64,000 nucleotides of DNA, taken from Cavia porcellus (taxonomy: Eukaryota > Chordata > Mammalia > Rodentia > Caviidae). The first letter of the stretch is position 1, and the number at the start of each line of letters is the position of its first letter. The translations under genes were made by a program, and so were the position numbers. The DNA lies in assembly GCF_034190915.1 (NCBI RefSeq), contig NW_026947489.1, forward strand, positions 62,310,001 through 62,374,000. The letters run 5' to 3'. Below, one piece after another: positions 1 to 9,555 of the stretch. The notes beneath the pieces are model-generated. The model made no database searches. It had not been told where the DNA came from and saw only the letters and a list, made by a program, of their open reading frames with translations.

Positions 1-2729
1 CTACTGCTGACCATAACTGAGTCCCTGACACTAGGAGGTGGCCAGTGGAGGTCTTCTGGATCCACAGCACTGCATCCAAAGGCAGCCTTCGGGGTTCACA
101 CCTGTGACAGCACTCTGCAAGGCTGGGGTAGGAAGCTTGTAAGTTTGAGTCAAACTTGAACAACTTAGATGTTTGGGGGCCTCTCAGTGCAAAGGTGGCT
201 ACAGGTGCCATTGCCTTGCTTGAGTCTCATCTGCTGTGTGTCCACCTCCTCCACTGTTCACAGCTGCACTACTGTTAACTTGGAAGTTGCAACCAGCCAG
301 GACTTGGCAAACTGACCGTCTTGTCTGTCACTGGCTAAGCCAAGTCCCAATGTGGTTGACTCTAAATATGATGCATATGACAGCAGCTGGTGACTATGTG
401 TGGATGTCTTCCAGGCCCTGAGTTTAAAAACTGAGGCCCCATAATGGCTCGGACTGACCTCTCCCTTGGGCCCAAGCATGAATCAGAGGGAACACAGAAC
501 TAACATACTATGCCCCAAAGCCAGGTCCTCCTCACATCCTCTACAACCGCAAAGGCAGAGCCACAGACCTCACCACTAAACCTGTGCTGAGACCAGGTCC
601 CTAAGACCCCAATCCTCACACCAAATGTGATGCAGGAGGTGGATAGATATTCTCAAAACCCTGTCCTTGATATGGGCTGGCACTCTGAGGACACATCTGT
701 CTTTTCAGTTCTGACCCCTTGGGGGTTACTGAGTGCCTTGGTGCAGGACTGCTGGCAGCTCCTCGGGGATCTTGCTGTCTTGGCCAAGCCTGTGCTAAGG
801 AGTGGCCATTCCTGTATCAGATGCTTGGTGGCATTGCTGGCATGTTGGGGTGGCATTCAGAAAGAGAAGGCTGGGATGATCATTTTTGCTTTGGAGAAAG
901 AACATGATGATGTTGTTTGGGATGCTAGCTTGCATCAATCAATACGTCTCTACCTTCTCCTGATGACCACACAGGACAGAAACCCTCCTGTGTCTAGCCG
1001 GACATTCAACAGGCTTAGTGCTCATGCATACCAGGGGCTTGCTGGGCTACTGGGACCAGGATAGCATACTCCTAGGACATCATGTAGTTGGTGGGAAAGA
1101 TGAGTGTCACCCATATCAGCAGGTACTATGTCCTCTCCTCGACCAGCCAAATGACTCAGATGGACCACAAGGAAGGGAATATTGAGCTGTTGCCCATGTG
1201 CCTCCCTGAGAGGATGAGCAGCCAGAAATCACCACGGATATTTTGTGCTGCAGATGGGAACCATCTCTTATGCCCATGGCCTGGGGTCTTTGTGCTAATG
1301 GAGAGCATTTCACCTGATGGCTTTAGTGTCCCTTTCCTCAGATCATGTTTGCTTTAATTTCTTCATGAGGGTGCTCCCCATCTAGAGTGGGGAGAGGTTA
1401 ATGAAAATGTTGAGAGCAGGAAGTGAGGAAAACTGGAAGGGGGACTGAACAGCAAAGTGCAGAAGCCACAGTCTCATGACCTTGCCAGTTTCCTCCACAC
1501 CATTGCCCCGAAGGGGACCTGTGGAAGGGCCATTTGTGTCACCTTCTGATGGTACTGTGTGGGTGACTGCCCTCAAGCTCCCTGAGTCTGCTTGAGTCCC
1601 ATGTCACTGGCACAGATTTCCTGAAAATGCAGGAGCAGTGACCTATATGCTCCTCAGTACATTTCTAGCCCATAGAGGTTATGGTGCACAGGACACTGGT
1701 GACCACTCAGCGCTTCTGTGCCTCCGACCACAGGGTCAGACACTTGCTGAAAGACACATGGGTATCTGGGCTGGCCAGATGCAGCTTCTGTTATTCTCTT
1801 CAGTGTGCGAGATCCCATTAATCCATCAGGGTCCCTCATTGGCACACCCATGGCTAGTCAGGGTGGCAGGACCCAGGGCCACCCTGGGAGATTTGGGAAC
1901 CCTGCTCTTGTTATAGCTGAATTCTAATGGGGAGGTGATGGTCAGTGTGGGGCCAGGTACTTGTGCTCAGGAGATGCAGGGAAGTGAGCTAGGGAGTTCT
2001 TGTCCTGTCCACTTTGTCCTGAGAATGTTTACTAAATGCACAATAATCCCACAGTCCCTGTGGGATGGATGTCACTATCATGTTTGTTTTAGTGACAGGG
2101 AGTGAGAGTTGGTGGGGTGTGATGTGGAGCTCAGTAGTCTAATGTGGCCAGGAGCCAACCTTTTCCTGGGCCTCCCTCATCCCATAGCCCTGGCAGGGGA
2201 GTCACACTGATGTCCATGAGTCTTTGCTTGCCTACACCCTCCATCCAGGTACACAGCCTCCATCTGCATCTCACCCCATGCCTGCCACAAGGAGACAGAT
2301 GTGAGAGCCCCAGGAACTTGACAACACCAACTTCACATTCTCATTCCTAGAGAAAAAAACCTCAGTCACAGGAATGGTTGTCACACTGAACAAAACATCC
2401 TTTGTTCACTCAGGGATGAGGTCCAGGCCAGCCTTTGCCATGAGACTGTGGACATCCTCCTGGTCTTAGACGGGTCTAAGACTACATTCTAATATTCATT
2501 TATTTCTCTACCAATGTGTCTGGGACTTAAAGAATAAAGCAGCTTGCGGCAAACCCTTCATTCCAGGCCAAGTCATTGGTGGCTCTTGGTCGTGTCCCGT
2601 CAAGCCTAGGGTGGTGGGAGGTGCTTGAGGCGCCCTGTACTGGGTATCCTTGGACACTGCTGCTGACATTGGCCTGTTCTCTTGGTCTAGCACCCAGGCT
2701 ATATCTGAGCTACATAGATAGTTGAGACA
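1..2729. other. Unannotated intergenic sequence
   Basis: I see no gene or confident repeat here. The longest frame, 627-1064 on the + strand, would encode 145 residues. It has no recognisable domain, its composition is low-complexity, and other frames of similar length overlap it. Base composition is balanced, with no CpG island. Very old repeats could be hidden. Confidence 0.5.
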
Positions 2730-3482
2730 ACTCCCCTTTTGTTTAATCCTTTTTCTTGGGTCACAAATTTAGCGTTTAAAATGAAATTTAGTTACTCGAG
2801 TATTTCAGACAAAATCTCCCTGCTCCCTGCTGCAAAAAAATTTAGAGTTTTTGGTACAAAAGGAAAATCTATAATACAGCAAAAAATTCATCCACAAATT
2901 AGAAAATTCTTTCGAACCATACATCATCTGAGGGATTAATTATCCAAAATATATAGAGATGAAATGACTGAATAGTGAAAAAACAAATTATCTGATTAAA
3001 AAATGAGCAAAGGACCTGAACAGATATTTCTCCAAAGACAACAAACGGCCAGCAGTTTAACAGAAAAAGGCTCCAGCTCACTGATCATCAGGGGAGTGCA
3101 AAGTATAGGCACAGTGACAGCCATCTCACACAGGTGAAAATGGCTTTGTTTGAAAGATGAAAGACAACAAATGCTGGCTGGAGAGGATTGTGCTGTCAAT
3201 GGCACGGCTACTGTGGAAACAGGGACTCCTTAGAACACTAAATATAGAGCTACCACGTGATCCAGCAACCATCCCACTGGTGTACATCCAAAGACATTGG
3301 AACTGGGAAGTTGAAGGGAAATCTGCACTCCCATGTTCACTACAGACTTATTCTCCATAACCTATATGTGGAAACAGCCTGAGTGTCCATTGGCAGAAAA
3401 ATGGACACTGAAGAGTGAGGCATATAGACTGCAGCTCTTGCCTCATGATCAGGAGTCCTGGGCCCACCCCCAGAACCACTCT

Positions 3483-3526
<44 letters not shown>

Positions 3527-3930
3527 AAATGCTTCTGTTAGCAGTTTGCAAAAGCGGCAAAATTTTGCTTCTGTTTGCAAATACAACTATGGCCATCTTC
3601 CCCACACAAACAAAGTCACAGCCATCTACCCCCAAATAGTAAAACGAACTAAGTTTTTAAGATTTTAAAAAATCAGGAACTCCTGTCATTTGTGAGAATG
3701 GACAGAGCTGGAGAGCACTGCGCTAAGTGACGTAACCAAGTTACTGAGAGGCAAGTGCAGGGGGAGTTCCTTGTTCATAAGAGAATTTGAAAAAGCCCCA
3801 GAAGCAAGGACATCATTGATGGAGGAGGCAGACAGGGGCTGGGGGAGCCAGTGAGGGCACCCTGTTGAGGATGTGAAGAATCTTGAAAAGGGTGAAGCAG
3901 GGTGACTGGACTTCAAAGTAATACATATTT
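2730..3930 (+). mobile_element. Old 5'-truncated L1 (ORF2 end and 3' region)
   Basis: Diverged L1 text in sense orientation. It includes the region about sequential use of remaining bases before the ORF2 C-terminus (around 2990-3130), a block resembling the ORF2 end (3160-3430), and a typical 3'-end segment (about 3670-3730). Frames are broken throughout. A (CTAT)n tract interrupts it at about 3485-3527. This is a fossil with no coding capacity. Boundaries are approximate because I worked by eye. Confidence 0.65.
3485..3527. repeat. (CTAT)n microsatellite
   Basis: About ten uninterrupted CTAT units inside the old L1 3' sequence. An uninterrupted array of this length is likely polymorphic. 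Confidence 0.95.
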
Positions 3931-4940
3931 TAAAATTGATGATTGATGATTTTAAGAGATGATTTTCTTAATTTTAAATGCTCTTATCACAAAAAAATGT
4001 AAGTGGTATTGGTATGGATATGCAAATTAGCCCCAGGGGAGTCATTCCATAGTATATACATGTCTGAAAGGTCTCCTGGCAATGTGCACAGTTAGGATCT
4101 GTCAGTTAAGAATAAGGGAAAATAAAAAAAAAAGGGGAGTAAAGGAAGAATCCTCCTCTGAAGGGCTCTGGGACAGTGGCATCTTCCTGCCTTTCTGGTA
4201 GAGAGCAACAGAGAGTTGCAACTTTTCTATTTGCACTCACAATGCAGACAAAGCTGGTACTCCAAACACTCACCCCAGGTGAGTGGGGCTTCTGTGGGCC
4301 TGTGGTGTGGAGCATGGGGCCAAGGCAGCAAACTGACCCTGGATTTGCTGCTCATGGCTCTCAGGTGTGGATCTCAAAGGTTTGCAGGCTGCAGAAACCC
4401 ATGTGGCTGCTGTTCTCATGCTGGCCTTGACCCATCTTGAGTAATCCTGGGGCTGAATCCAGCCCTGGCCCACACTGAGTGACATGTCTAGTGTGGGGCC
4501 TGACATGAGCTTAGACATCGGTCATGACAGACATTCACAAGACCTTTGTCAAGCTCTCCTCTGGAGACAGTGGGTACCTCACAATGACAGGGAGCCACTA
4601 TGCTGAGTTAGTACCACACCAGCCTCTCCAGGGCCTTTCTGCCTTAGCCTTATCCCTCATTGCCACATGACCCAAAGCCCTGGGAGATAATGGTACCATC
4701 CACACAGGTGCCACCCATGCAGGTACAGTGAAGGGGAATGTGTGTTCTGGACAGCTGAGCTAGAAAGAAGTCAGTGGGCTGCCAGGCAGGGATGGGACCT
4801 CGTGGGAGTCAGTGTAGAGAAGGCCATGTCAAAAGCATGGCAGGAAGGTACACCTGAAGAAGGCCAGGCCTGAGGATGAAGACTCAGTGGCCAGGCCTGC
4901 ATGCCCCTCTTAGGGATAAACAGTAACTTGCAGTTATTCT
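3931..4940. other. Unannotated intergenic sequence
   Basis: No gene or identifiable repeat. Overlapping short frames at 4176-4518 on both strands shadow one another and show no domain. Confidence 0.5.
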
Positions 4941-5111
4941 TGGTTTGTGAACTTAGTTCTTTTCACAATTCTGATTTCAAACCAAGTTGGTTGAGAACCA
5001 AATCAAATTCAATGGTTAGGTTCAATGTTGATCTTATGGGGAAATTTGATTTGGTTCTCATCCTATTTGGTTTGTGATCAGAATCGTGGAAAGAATTAAG
5101 TTCATGAACCC
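4941..5111. repeat. Imperfect 170-bp palindrome (possible MITE fossil)
   Basis: The left arm (4941-5010) and right arm (about 5041-5111) are inverted repeats with roughly 80% identity over about 70 bases, separated by about 30 bases. The arms share a block reading GAACCAAATCAAATT next to the loop. The structure resembles an ancient palindromic DNA transposon (MITE-like). I do not recognise the family and cannot identify a target-site duplication. Confidence 0.7.
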
Positions 5112-5299
5112 AGGTACCACCATACTATAATTAGCACCACCCAGTCCAGTAAGTCCAGATAGGTATCAGATGCCCAGATGGGTGACCAGAGCATCATAGC
5201 CCATCTCTTCTCAGAAACACTTTTGTTCTATGTTAGAATTTATAAGTAAGCTAAAGTTAATGATGCTTGCCATATATATATAAAATCTCCTTACTTTGT

Positions 5300-5590
5300 G
5301 CCTTGCTTCATTATTGGATAAATATTAGCTAAATGACTGCAGATGTAATCCTACTGGTTGATTATAATCCTATTGGTCGACCCACATTATTCTTACCTCA
5401 TGATTTGGCTCTATAATGAGTTCTCAGAGAACTAGCCTCTGTGCTAACCCCTTTTGTGACCCCTCCTGTCTCTCAGAGGCTTTCTCTTAATAAAATTTTC
5501 CTACTTTTAACTCTTTCATTCCTTAGAATTCATTCTTCGATATTGGGGGGACACCAGTTTGACACCTCTGGCATCTAGCAAGTTGGTGGT
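5300..5590 (+). mobile_element. Old LTR-like remnant
   Basis: This segment shares ordered blocks with 51840-52190: TATTGGTCGACC, a pyrimidine-rich CTCTCAGA stretch, a poly(A) signal (AATAAA at about 5489-5494), AATTCATTCTT, and an ATCTAG motif at the end. That order suggests the 3' part of an old LTR (promoter, R, U5). The family is not recognised and the boundaries are uncertain. Confidence 0.45.
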
Positions 5591-5846
5591 TAGTTTTCCT
5601 GTATTGCACATGGATGCCCTGGCACAGTCAGCAGTGTGAACACCTTTTGGCCCTCACAGCCTGGCTTGACCTCACCAGGCACCGGGCCTGGGAGAAACTG
5701 ACCATCTTTCCTCTTGCCAGGCAGTCTCCACAGAGCAGCATGCAGTCTGGCCCCTGGCTTCTTTTTGTTGGCTGCAGTGCTGTATGATAAATGACAGAAG
5801 AGACGAATGAGGAAAATACTCAGGACAGCAGAGGCCTGCAAGGCTG

Positions 5847-5852
5847 CTTAGT
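5847..5852. repeat. Target-site duplication of the provirus (left)
   Basis: CTTAGT directly before the 5' LTR. It is repeated at 9556-9561 directly after the 3' LTR. Six bases fits class II (beta-like) integrases. Confidence 0.95.
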
Positions 5853-6071
5853 TGTTGGGAGCCGCAGCCCCGAGCCCGGTCGCCTCACTTGGCGGACGTG
5901 AGGCCTGTAGTAAAGAGTGAGGCCTGAGGTAGATTACCCCTCCCATCGAATATGCTAGTTTCCTGCTTACCGCGTAAACAACCCGCTCAACAATATAGTC
6001 TGCCTAGCAACTGATGATGTTAGCCAACCAGCTTGCCTTGCTTACTTTAACATGATTGGACACTGTATCCG

Positions 6072-6079
6072 TATATATA
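6072..6079 (+). promoter_or_regulatory. TATA box of 5' LTR
   Basis: TATATATA sits about 190 bases upstream of the LTR poly(A) signal, the normal position for an LTR pol II promoter. The identical copy in the 3' LTR is at about 9290-9297. Confidence 0.75.
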
Positions 6080-6263
6080 CCGGTGCCACCCCTGGGAGGA
6101 AGAAGAAGCCAGATAGAAGCCCGGAAGTAAAAGCCCAAAAGGAGCCGCGGAGAGCGGACCGATAGAGGCTTCGGGGCAGACTGAAGCACAAGAGGAGCCG
6201 CGGAGAGCGGACCAAAGGAGGCTTCAGCTGGGAGAACCCAGGGCAGGCTGTACGGAGAAGAAG

Positions 6264-6269
6264 AATAAA
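6264..6269 (+). terminator. LTR polyadenylation signal
   Basis: AATAAA in the 5' LTR. The functional copy for the transcript would be the one in the 3' LTR at 9482-9487, followed by a GT-rich stretch. Confidence 0.75.
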
Positions 6270-6339
6270 AAGAAAAGGTTGTCCACTACCAGACTATGTC
6301 GTGTGTCCTTCCTGCCGGCCGGGAGCGGACATCGACATT

Positions 6340-6356
6340 TGGAGGCCCGCCCGGGG
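6340..6356 (+). promoter_or_regulatory. Putative tRNA primer-binding site (atypical)
   Basis: TGG plus a GC-rich 14-mer begins 2 bases after the LTR end, the standard place for a primer-binding site. It matches neither the tRNA-Phe site usual for IAPs nor the Lys site well. By eye it is about 13 of 17 to sites for tRNA-Thr or tRNA-Pro. The primer is therefore unassigned. Confidence 0.55.
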
Positions 6357-6411
6357 ACTGATCACCCCCGCGACGTGGAAGTGGACAACGCTCCAGTACA
6401 GAGCTGCGAGA

Positions 6412-6420
6412 CAGGTGAGT
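6412..6420 (+). promoter_or_regulatory. Candidate splice donor in proviral leader
   Basis: CAGGTGAGT is a perfect consensus 5' splice site (exon end at 6414) between the primer site and gag, where retroviral leaders carry the major splice donor. With env missing, a spliced product would have to use another acceptor. Confidence 0.6.
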
Positions 6421-6536
6421 TGGGGATAAGCCTGGGCTCTGGGTGGCGCGCACCTACAGGGCTTTTAGACTCCCCTCAGGCTCACGCGTAAGTGGCGGAT
6501 TCCTTGGGCCTCACGCGGTGAGTAACATATTAAAAA

Positions 6537-7670
6537 ATGGGAAACATGCTAGGTAGCGGCACTAAGAGCGAGGGTGGTTGTGGAGAAAGCTCTCAAGAGC
6601 TTACAAAAGTATGCAGGGTATCTGAGCAGGCCCAGTCAGGGAGCTCCCGAGAGGTGTCTGTCAAGGGGAACAAGGATGCTAAGGAGGAGGACGGGGCTCT
6701 AGCCTCGGAGTCGTCTGACTCCGAGGACGAGGGAAAGTTGAATGGCAGGGAGGCCAAAGAGACTAGCTGTCAGGAGCCTAAGTCGCTCCATAAGGAGTCG
6801 GGTCTGCGGAAGAGTAGAGAGCTCCTGAGTGCGCCCCGGCGCGAGAGGGAGGCGAAGCCTTCCGCCCCACCTTGGGGGCCGTTTCCGGAGGCGATCCCTC
6901 GCCGCGGGGCGGCCGCCCGGGAGCTCCCTTCCTCTTCGCCAGAACAGGAAGTGATGCACGGGCCCCCATTTTCCGCCCAATCACGGCCGCTGTCTTATGC
7001 TCCGCCGCCGGCAGGTCGGTATTTTCACAGGTGGCTTTGGCAGGGGAGACGCTTGTTTCATGAGGTACATCCACCACCTGGGATGGATAGTGACCCCTAC
7101 GAGATATTTCCTGTACAAGTAGCTATGGGCCAGGGACGCAATGTATGGGAGCCTTTTGAGATAAAGCAGATTAGAGAACTTAAAAATACAGTTACAACCT
7201 TTGGGCCGACTGCGCCTTACACCATTGCCATGCTGGAGAATCTGTCTTCTGGGCCCCTCACCCCCGCGGACTGGATTCAGCTGGCGGGGGCGTGTCTGCC
7301 CTCGGGTGGTTACCTGGATTGGCGAGCCTGGTATGCAGAGTCCTCTGCAGAGCAGGCTGAGAGAAACGCCAATCGGGGAGACCGGGGGTGGAACAAGAAA
7401 ATGCTTGTGGGAGAGGGTCGGCGCGCTGATGGTCAGACTCGGTTCCCCGGCGCTCTCTGGCGGGGAGGAGATAGAGAGCCATCCGCTCCGCCCTGGAGCT
7501 CTTTTCTAAAAGCGGCTCCCCGCCGAGAGGCCGCCACAGGAAACCCTCCCTTCCCTCAGCCGGCACAGGAAGTGACGCCCCGTTTCACTCTGTCGCGACC
7601 GCAGTCTTATGACGTCGCGCCGCTGGGCAGACGGTATTTTCATGGGCGGCTACTCTGCCGAGCAGGCTGA
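6537..7670 (+). CDS. Truncated, internally duplicated retroviral Gag (IAP-like)
   Basis: A 377-residue open frame. The start at 6537 is chosen because it gives MGNMLGSG, whose Gly2 and following residues fit N-myristoylation and membrane targeting of the matrix region. Residues 25-100 are polar and acidic. Residues about 105-180 form a proline-rich module ending in GRYFHRW. Residues about 185-285 resemble the N-terminal half of a betaretroviral capsid (PYEIFPVQVAMGQG, the WEPFEIKQIRELK helix, then TPADWIQLAGACL and YLDWRAWYAE). Residues about 312-375 repeat the proline-rich module (SAPPW ... RRYFHGRL) and end at a stop. The capsid C-terminal half with the major homology region and the nucleocapsid zinc knuckles are missing. 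A product might bind membrane, but it should not assemble or package RNA normally. Whether it is translated is unknown. Confidence 0.85.
   Translation: MGNMLGSGTKSEGGCGESSQELTKVCRVSEQAQSGSSREVSVKGNKDAKEEDGALASESSDSEDEGKLNGREAKETSCQEPKSLHKESGLRKSRELLSAPRREREAKPSAPPWGPFPEAIPRRGAAARELPSSSPEQEVMHGPPFSAQSRPLSYAPPPAGRYFHRWLWQGRRLFHEVHPPPGMDSDPYEIFPVQVAMGQGRNVWEPFEIKQIRELKNTVTTFGPTAPYTIAMLENLSSGPLTPADWIQLAGACLPSGGYLDWRAWYAESSAEQAERNANRGDRGWNKKMLVGEGRRADGQTRFPGALWRGGDREPSAPPWSSFLKAAPRREAATGNPPFPQPAQEVTPRFTLSRPQSYDVAPLGRRYFHGRLLCRAG
6855..7045 (+). repeat. gag proline-rich module, copy 1
   Basis: Runs from SAPPWGPFPEAIPRR to RYFHRW. A second, diverged copy lies at about 7475-7660, with roughly 60% identity at DNA level by eye, so the duplication is much older than this insertion. 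Confidence 0.75.
7475..7660 (+). repeat. gag proline-rich module, copy 2
   Basis: Diverged repeat of 6855-7045, placed after the capsid N-terminal half. It is followed at 7652-7690 by a second copy of the capsid motif (A)EQAE-NA that also occurs at about 7345-7378. The arrangement is module, capsid half, module, capsid motif, as expected from a partial gag tandem duplication followed by deletion of the second capsid. Confidence 0.7.
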
Positions 7671-7688
7671 AAAAAACGCCGGTCGAGG

Positions 7689-7770
7689 AAAAAGGGGGCT
7701 GGGGATTTAGCTCAGCGGCATAAGCGCCTGCCTTGCAAGCAGACAGTTGTTAGTTCGATCCCTGGTACCA

Positions 7771-7812
<42 letters not shown>

Positions 7813-7851
7813 GAAAAAGATAAAAATAAAAAATAAAAAACAAAAAGGGGG
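7689..7851 (+). mobile_element. ID SINE inside the provirus
   Basis: A tRNA-Ala/BC1-like head (CTGGGGATTTAGCTCAG from 7699) with a pol III A box (TAGCTCAGCGG) and B box (GTTCGATCC). It ends in CTGGTACCAATAAAA and is followed by a long A-rich tail to about 7841. The sequence AAAAAGGGGG borders it on both sides (7689-7698 and 7842-7851), a probable short target duplication. It sits exactly at the boundary between gag and the pol remnant. Confidence 0.92.
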
Positions 7852-8566
7852 AGTAAACCCTCGAGGTTTGATCCCTGGTGATGTTTGGCAGATGGACATC
7901 ACACATATACAGGAGTTTGGGACTCTTAAATATGTTCATGTTTCCACAGACACCTGTTCTCACGTCATATTTGCAACAGCAGAAACAGGTGAAAAAGTGT
8001 CTAATGTGATCAATCATTGCCTGGCGGCTTGGGCCGCATGGGGCAAACCAAAGATATTAAAAACTGATAATGGACCAGCCTATATAGACAAAGCTTTCAA
8101 TGAGTTCTGCAAAATGATGGAGGTTCAATTAAAACATGGTATCCCATACAATCCCCAAGGTCAAGGAATCATTGAGAGGGCTCATAGAAGCCTCAAAGAA
8201 ATTTTACAAAAACAAAAAGGGGGAGTAGGCCAAGGCCTGGCCCCAAAGGCACGATTATCCATGGCACTATTCACACACAATTTTTTAAATTTAAATAATG
8301 ATAATCGCTCCCCAGCTGTGGAGCACTGCAACCCTTCCCCCAACCATAAAGGGTGGGTGAAGTGGAAAGATGTCCTGACAGGACAGTGGATGGGCCCGGA
8401 TCCAGTGGTCAGCTGGAACCGAGGCGCGATTTGTGTTTTCCCACAGGAACCGGGACGAGAACCACTGTGGATACCGGAGAGACTGACACGGGCAACAAAG
8501 CCCTCGACTGAAGATCAGACCTGCCCTACTGGAGATCCATCACAGACCAACCAACAAGATGAATAG
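7844..8566 (+). pseudogene. Partial pol: integrase catalytic core and C-terminal domain
   Basis: An open frame with no ATG; it enters from the SINE tail. The N-terminal zinc-binding domain and all upstream pol are deleted. The retroviral integrase core is present and uninterrupted: first Asp in WQMDITH, second Asp in KTDNGPAY, then Glu in GIIERAH with 35 residues between the last two (DD35E). All three metal-binding residues are retained. The C-terminal SH3-like segment follows ([19 protein letters not shown] and PLWIPERL). The frame ends at 8566 with a normal-looking terminus. Integrase joins viral DNA ends to the chromosome. Without the zinc domain and gag-pol processing this fragment is probably inactive. 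Confidence 0.92.
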
Positions 8567-9056
8567 AAATAGCGGTAGCCCGAAATGGACAAAAAGATCC
8601 TCAGGCATATGCATGGCTTGCTCGATTGGCCCACGACCGAGTCTAGATATGGCGGGCATCCTTCATTCTCCTCCATAAGGTGACAATACACAGCAGGGTA
8701 GATGAGTCAATGACGGGTAAGAGCGTGCCTCCCCAGCATGACTCGACCTAAGCCAGGCCCTACCCCATCCTGCACGTAAGCCGCTGGACTGTTAGATGCT
8801 GCCCAGGTCTAAATTTCTCTCCGAGGAGATTTCTTTACGGAGAGGAAATGAGTGCAAGCTTGTGTGCATCCAGGTTCCGTCCAGTTTGTGCCTGGCCCTA
8901 GAAAAAGGACGAGGGCCTCAGGGCCTTGGCAGACCATGGGACGGCCGACCAGGGTCTAAGCCAAGGACCTACGGTGGGCCTACGCATAGGGCATAAGCCT
9001 CTGCACCCAGTCCAGGAAGGGCTACGATGCACACATTTATAAAAAAAAAATAAAAT
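8567..9056 (+). other. Proviral 3' non-coding region, env absent
   Basis: About 490 bases between the integrase stop and the polypurine tract. I see no envelope-like frame or transmembrane segment. The text resembles the non-coding stretch before the 3' LTR in IAP elements, including GGTCTAAGC and GCATAAGCCTCTGCACCCAG, which supports the family call. The short frame at 8796-8996 has no domain. Confidence 0.75.
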
Positions 9057-9070
9057 AAAAAAGGGGGAGA
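9057..9070 (+). promoter_or_regulatory. Polypurine tract
   Basis: AAAAAAGGGGGAGA-type purine run directly before the 3' LTR, the primer for plus-strand DNA synthesis. Confidence 0.9.
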
Positions 9071-9555
9071 TGTTGGGAGCCGCAGCCCCGAGCCCGGTCG
9101 CCTCACTTGGCGGACGTGAGGCCTGTAGTAAAGAGTGAGGCCTGAGGTAGATTACCCCTCCCATCGAATATGCTAGTTTCCTGCTTACCGCGTAAACAAC
9201 CCGCTCAACAATATAGTCTGCCTAGCAACTGATGATGTTAGCCAACCAGCTTGCCTTGCTTACTTTAACATGATTGGACACTGTATCCGTATATATACCG
9301 GTGCCACCCCTGGGAGGAAGAAGAAGCCAGATAGAAGCCCGGAAGTAAAAGCCCAAAAGGAGCCGCGGAGAGCGGACCGATAGAGGCTTCGGGGCAGACT
9401 GAAGCACAAGAGGAGCCGCGGAGAGCGGACCAAAGGAGGCTTCAGCTGGGAGAACCCAGGGCAGGCTGTACGGAGAAGGAAAATAAAAAGAAAAGGTTGT
9501 CCACTACCAGACTATGTCGTGTGTCCTTCCTGCCGGCCGGGAGCGGACATCGACA
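9071..9555 (+). repeat. 3' LTR of the IAP-like provirus
   Basis: 485 bp, TG...CA, identical to the 5' LTR except for two substitutions just before the poly(A) signal at 9482-9487. Followed directly by the CTTAGT target duplication (9556-9561). Confidence 0.95.

Larger units (their letters stand above)
5853..6337 (+). repeat. 5' LTR of the IAP-like provirus
   Basis: 485 bp, TG...CA. It carries a TATA box (6072-6079) and a poly(A) signal AATAAA (6264-6269). A roughly 21-bp GC-rich block occurs twice, 52 bases apart (6140-6160 and 6192-6212). Against the 3' LTR the only differences I see are two substitutions just before the poly(A) signal (6261 and 6263). U3 therefore runs to around 6100 and R/U5 occupies the rest. 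The exact transcription start is inferred, not seen. Confidence 0.95.
5853..9555 (+). mobile_element. IAP-like class II endogenous retrovirus, internally deleted, with ID SINE
   Basis: A 3,703-bp provirus in the order LTR, primer site, gag fragment, ID SINE, integrase fragment, non-coding 3' region, polypurine tract, LTR. Both LTRs begin TGTTGGGAGCCGC, as IAP LTRs do, and end in CA. A 6-bp duplication flanks the element. Protease, reverse transcriptase, RNase H, the integrase zinc domain and any envelope are absent, so it cannot move by itself and would need proteins from a relative. The LTRs differ at only 2 of 485 positions, so the insertion is recent. The IAP-like assignment rests on the LTR start, the capsid and integrase sequence, and the 3' non-coding region just before the polypurine tract. 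Confidence 0.93.

Noticed and set aside
627..1064. 145-residue plus-strand open frame
   Set aside because: No domain, overlapping frames in other phases and on the other strand, no splice or promoter context.
3485..3527. CRISPR-like regular repeats, here and in other tandem arrays of the window
   Set aside because: Simple sequence repeats with no spacers, in a mammalian genome.
6536..7077. CpG island of a host gene
   Set aside because: The GC- and CpG-rich stretch is proviral LTR and gag; no host exon adjoins it.
7699..7770. tRNA-Ala gene inside the provirus
   Set aside because: The head is tRNA-like with A and B boxes, but the A-tail and flanking repeats show an ID SINE.
8567..9060. Remnant envelope gene
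   Set aside because: No frame longer than about 66 residues, no transmembrane or signal segment; text matches proviral 3' non-coding sequence.
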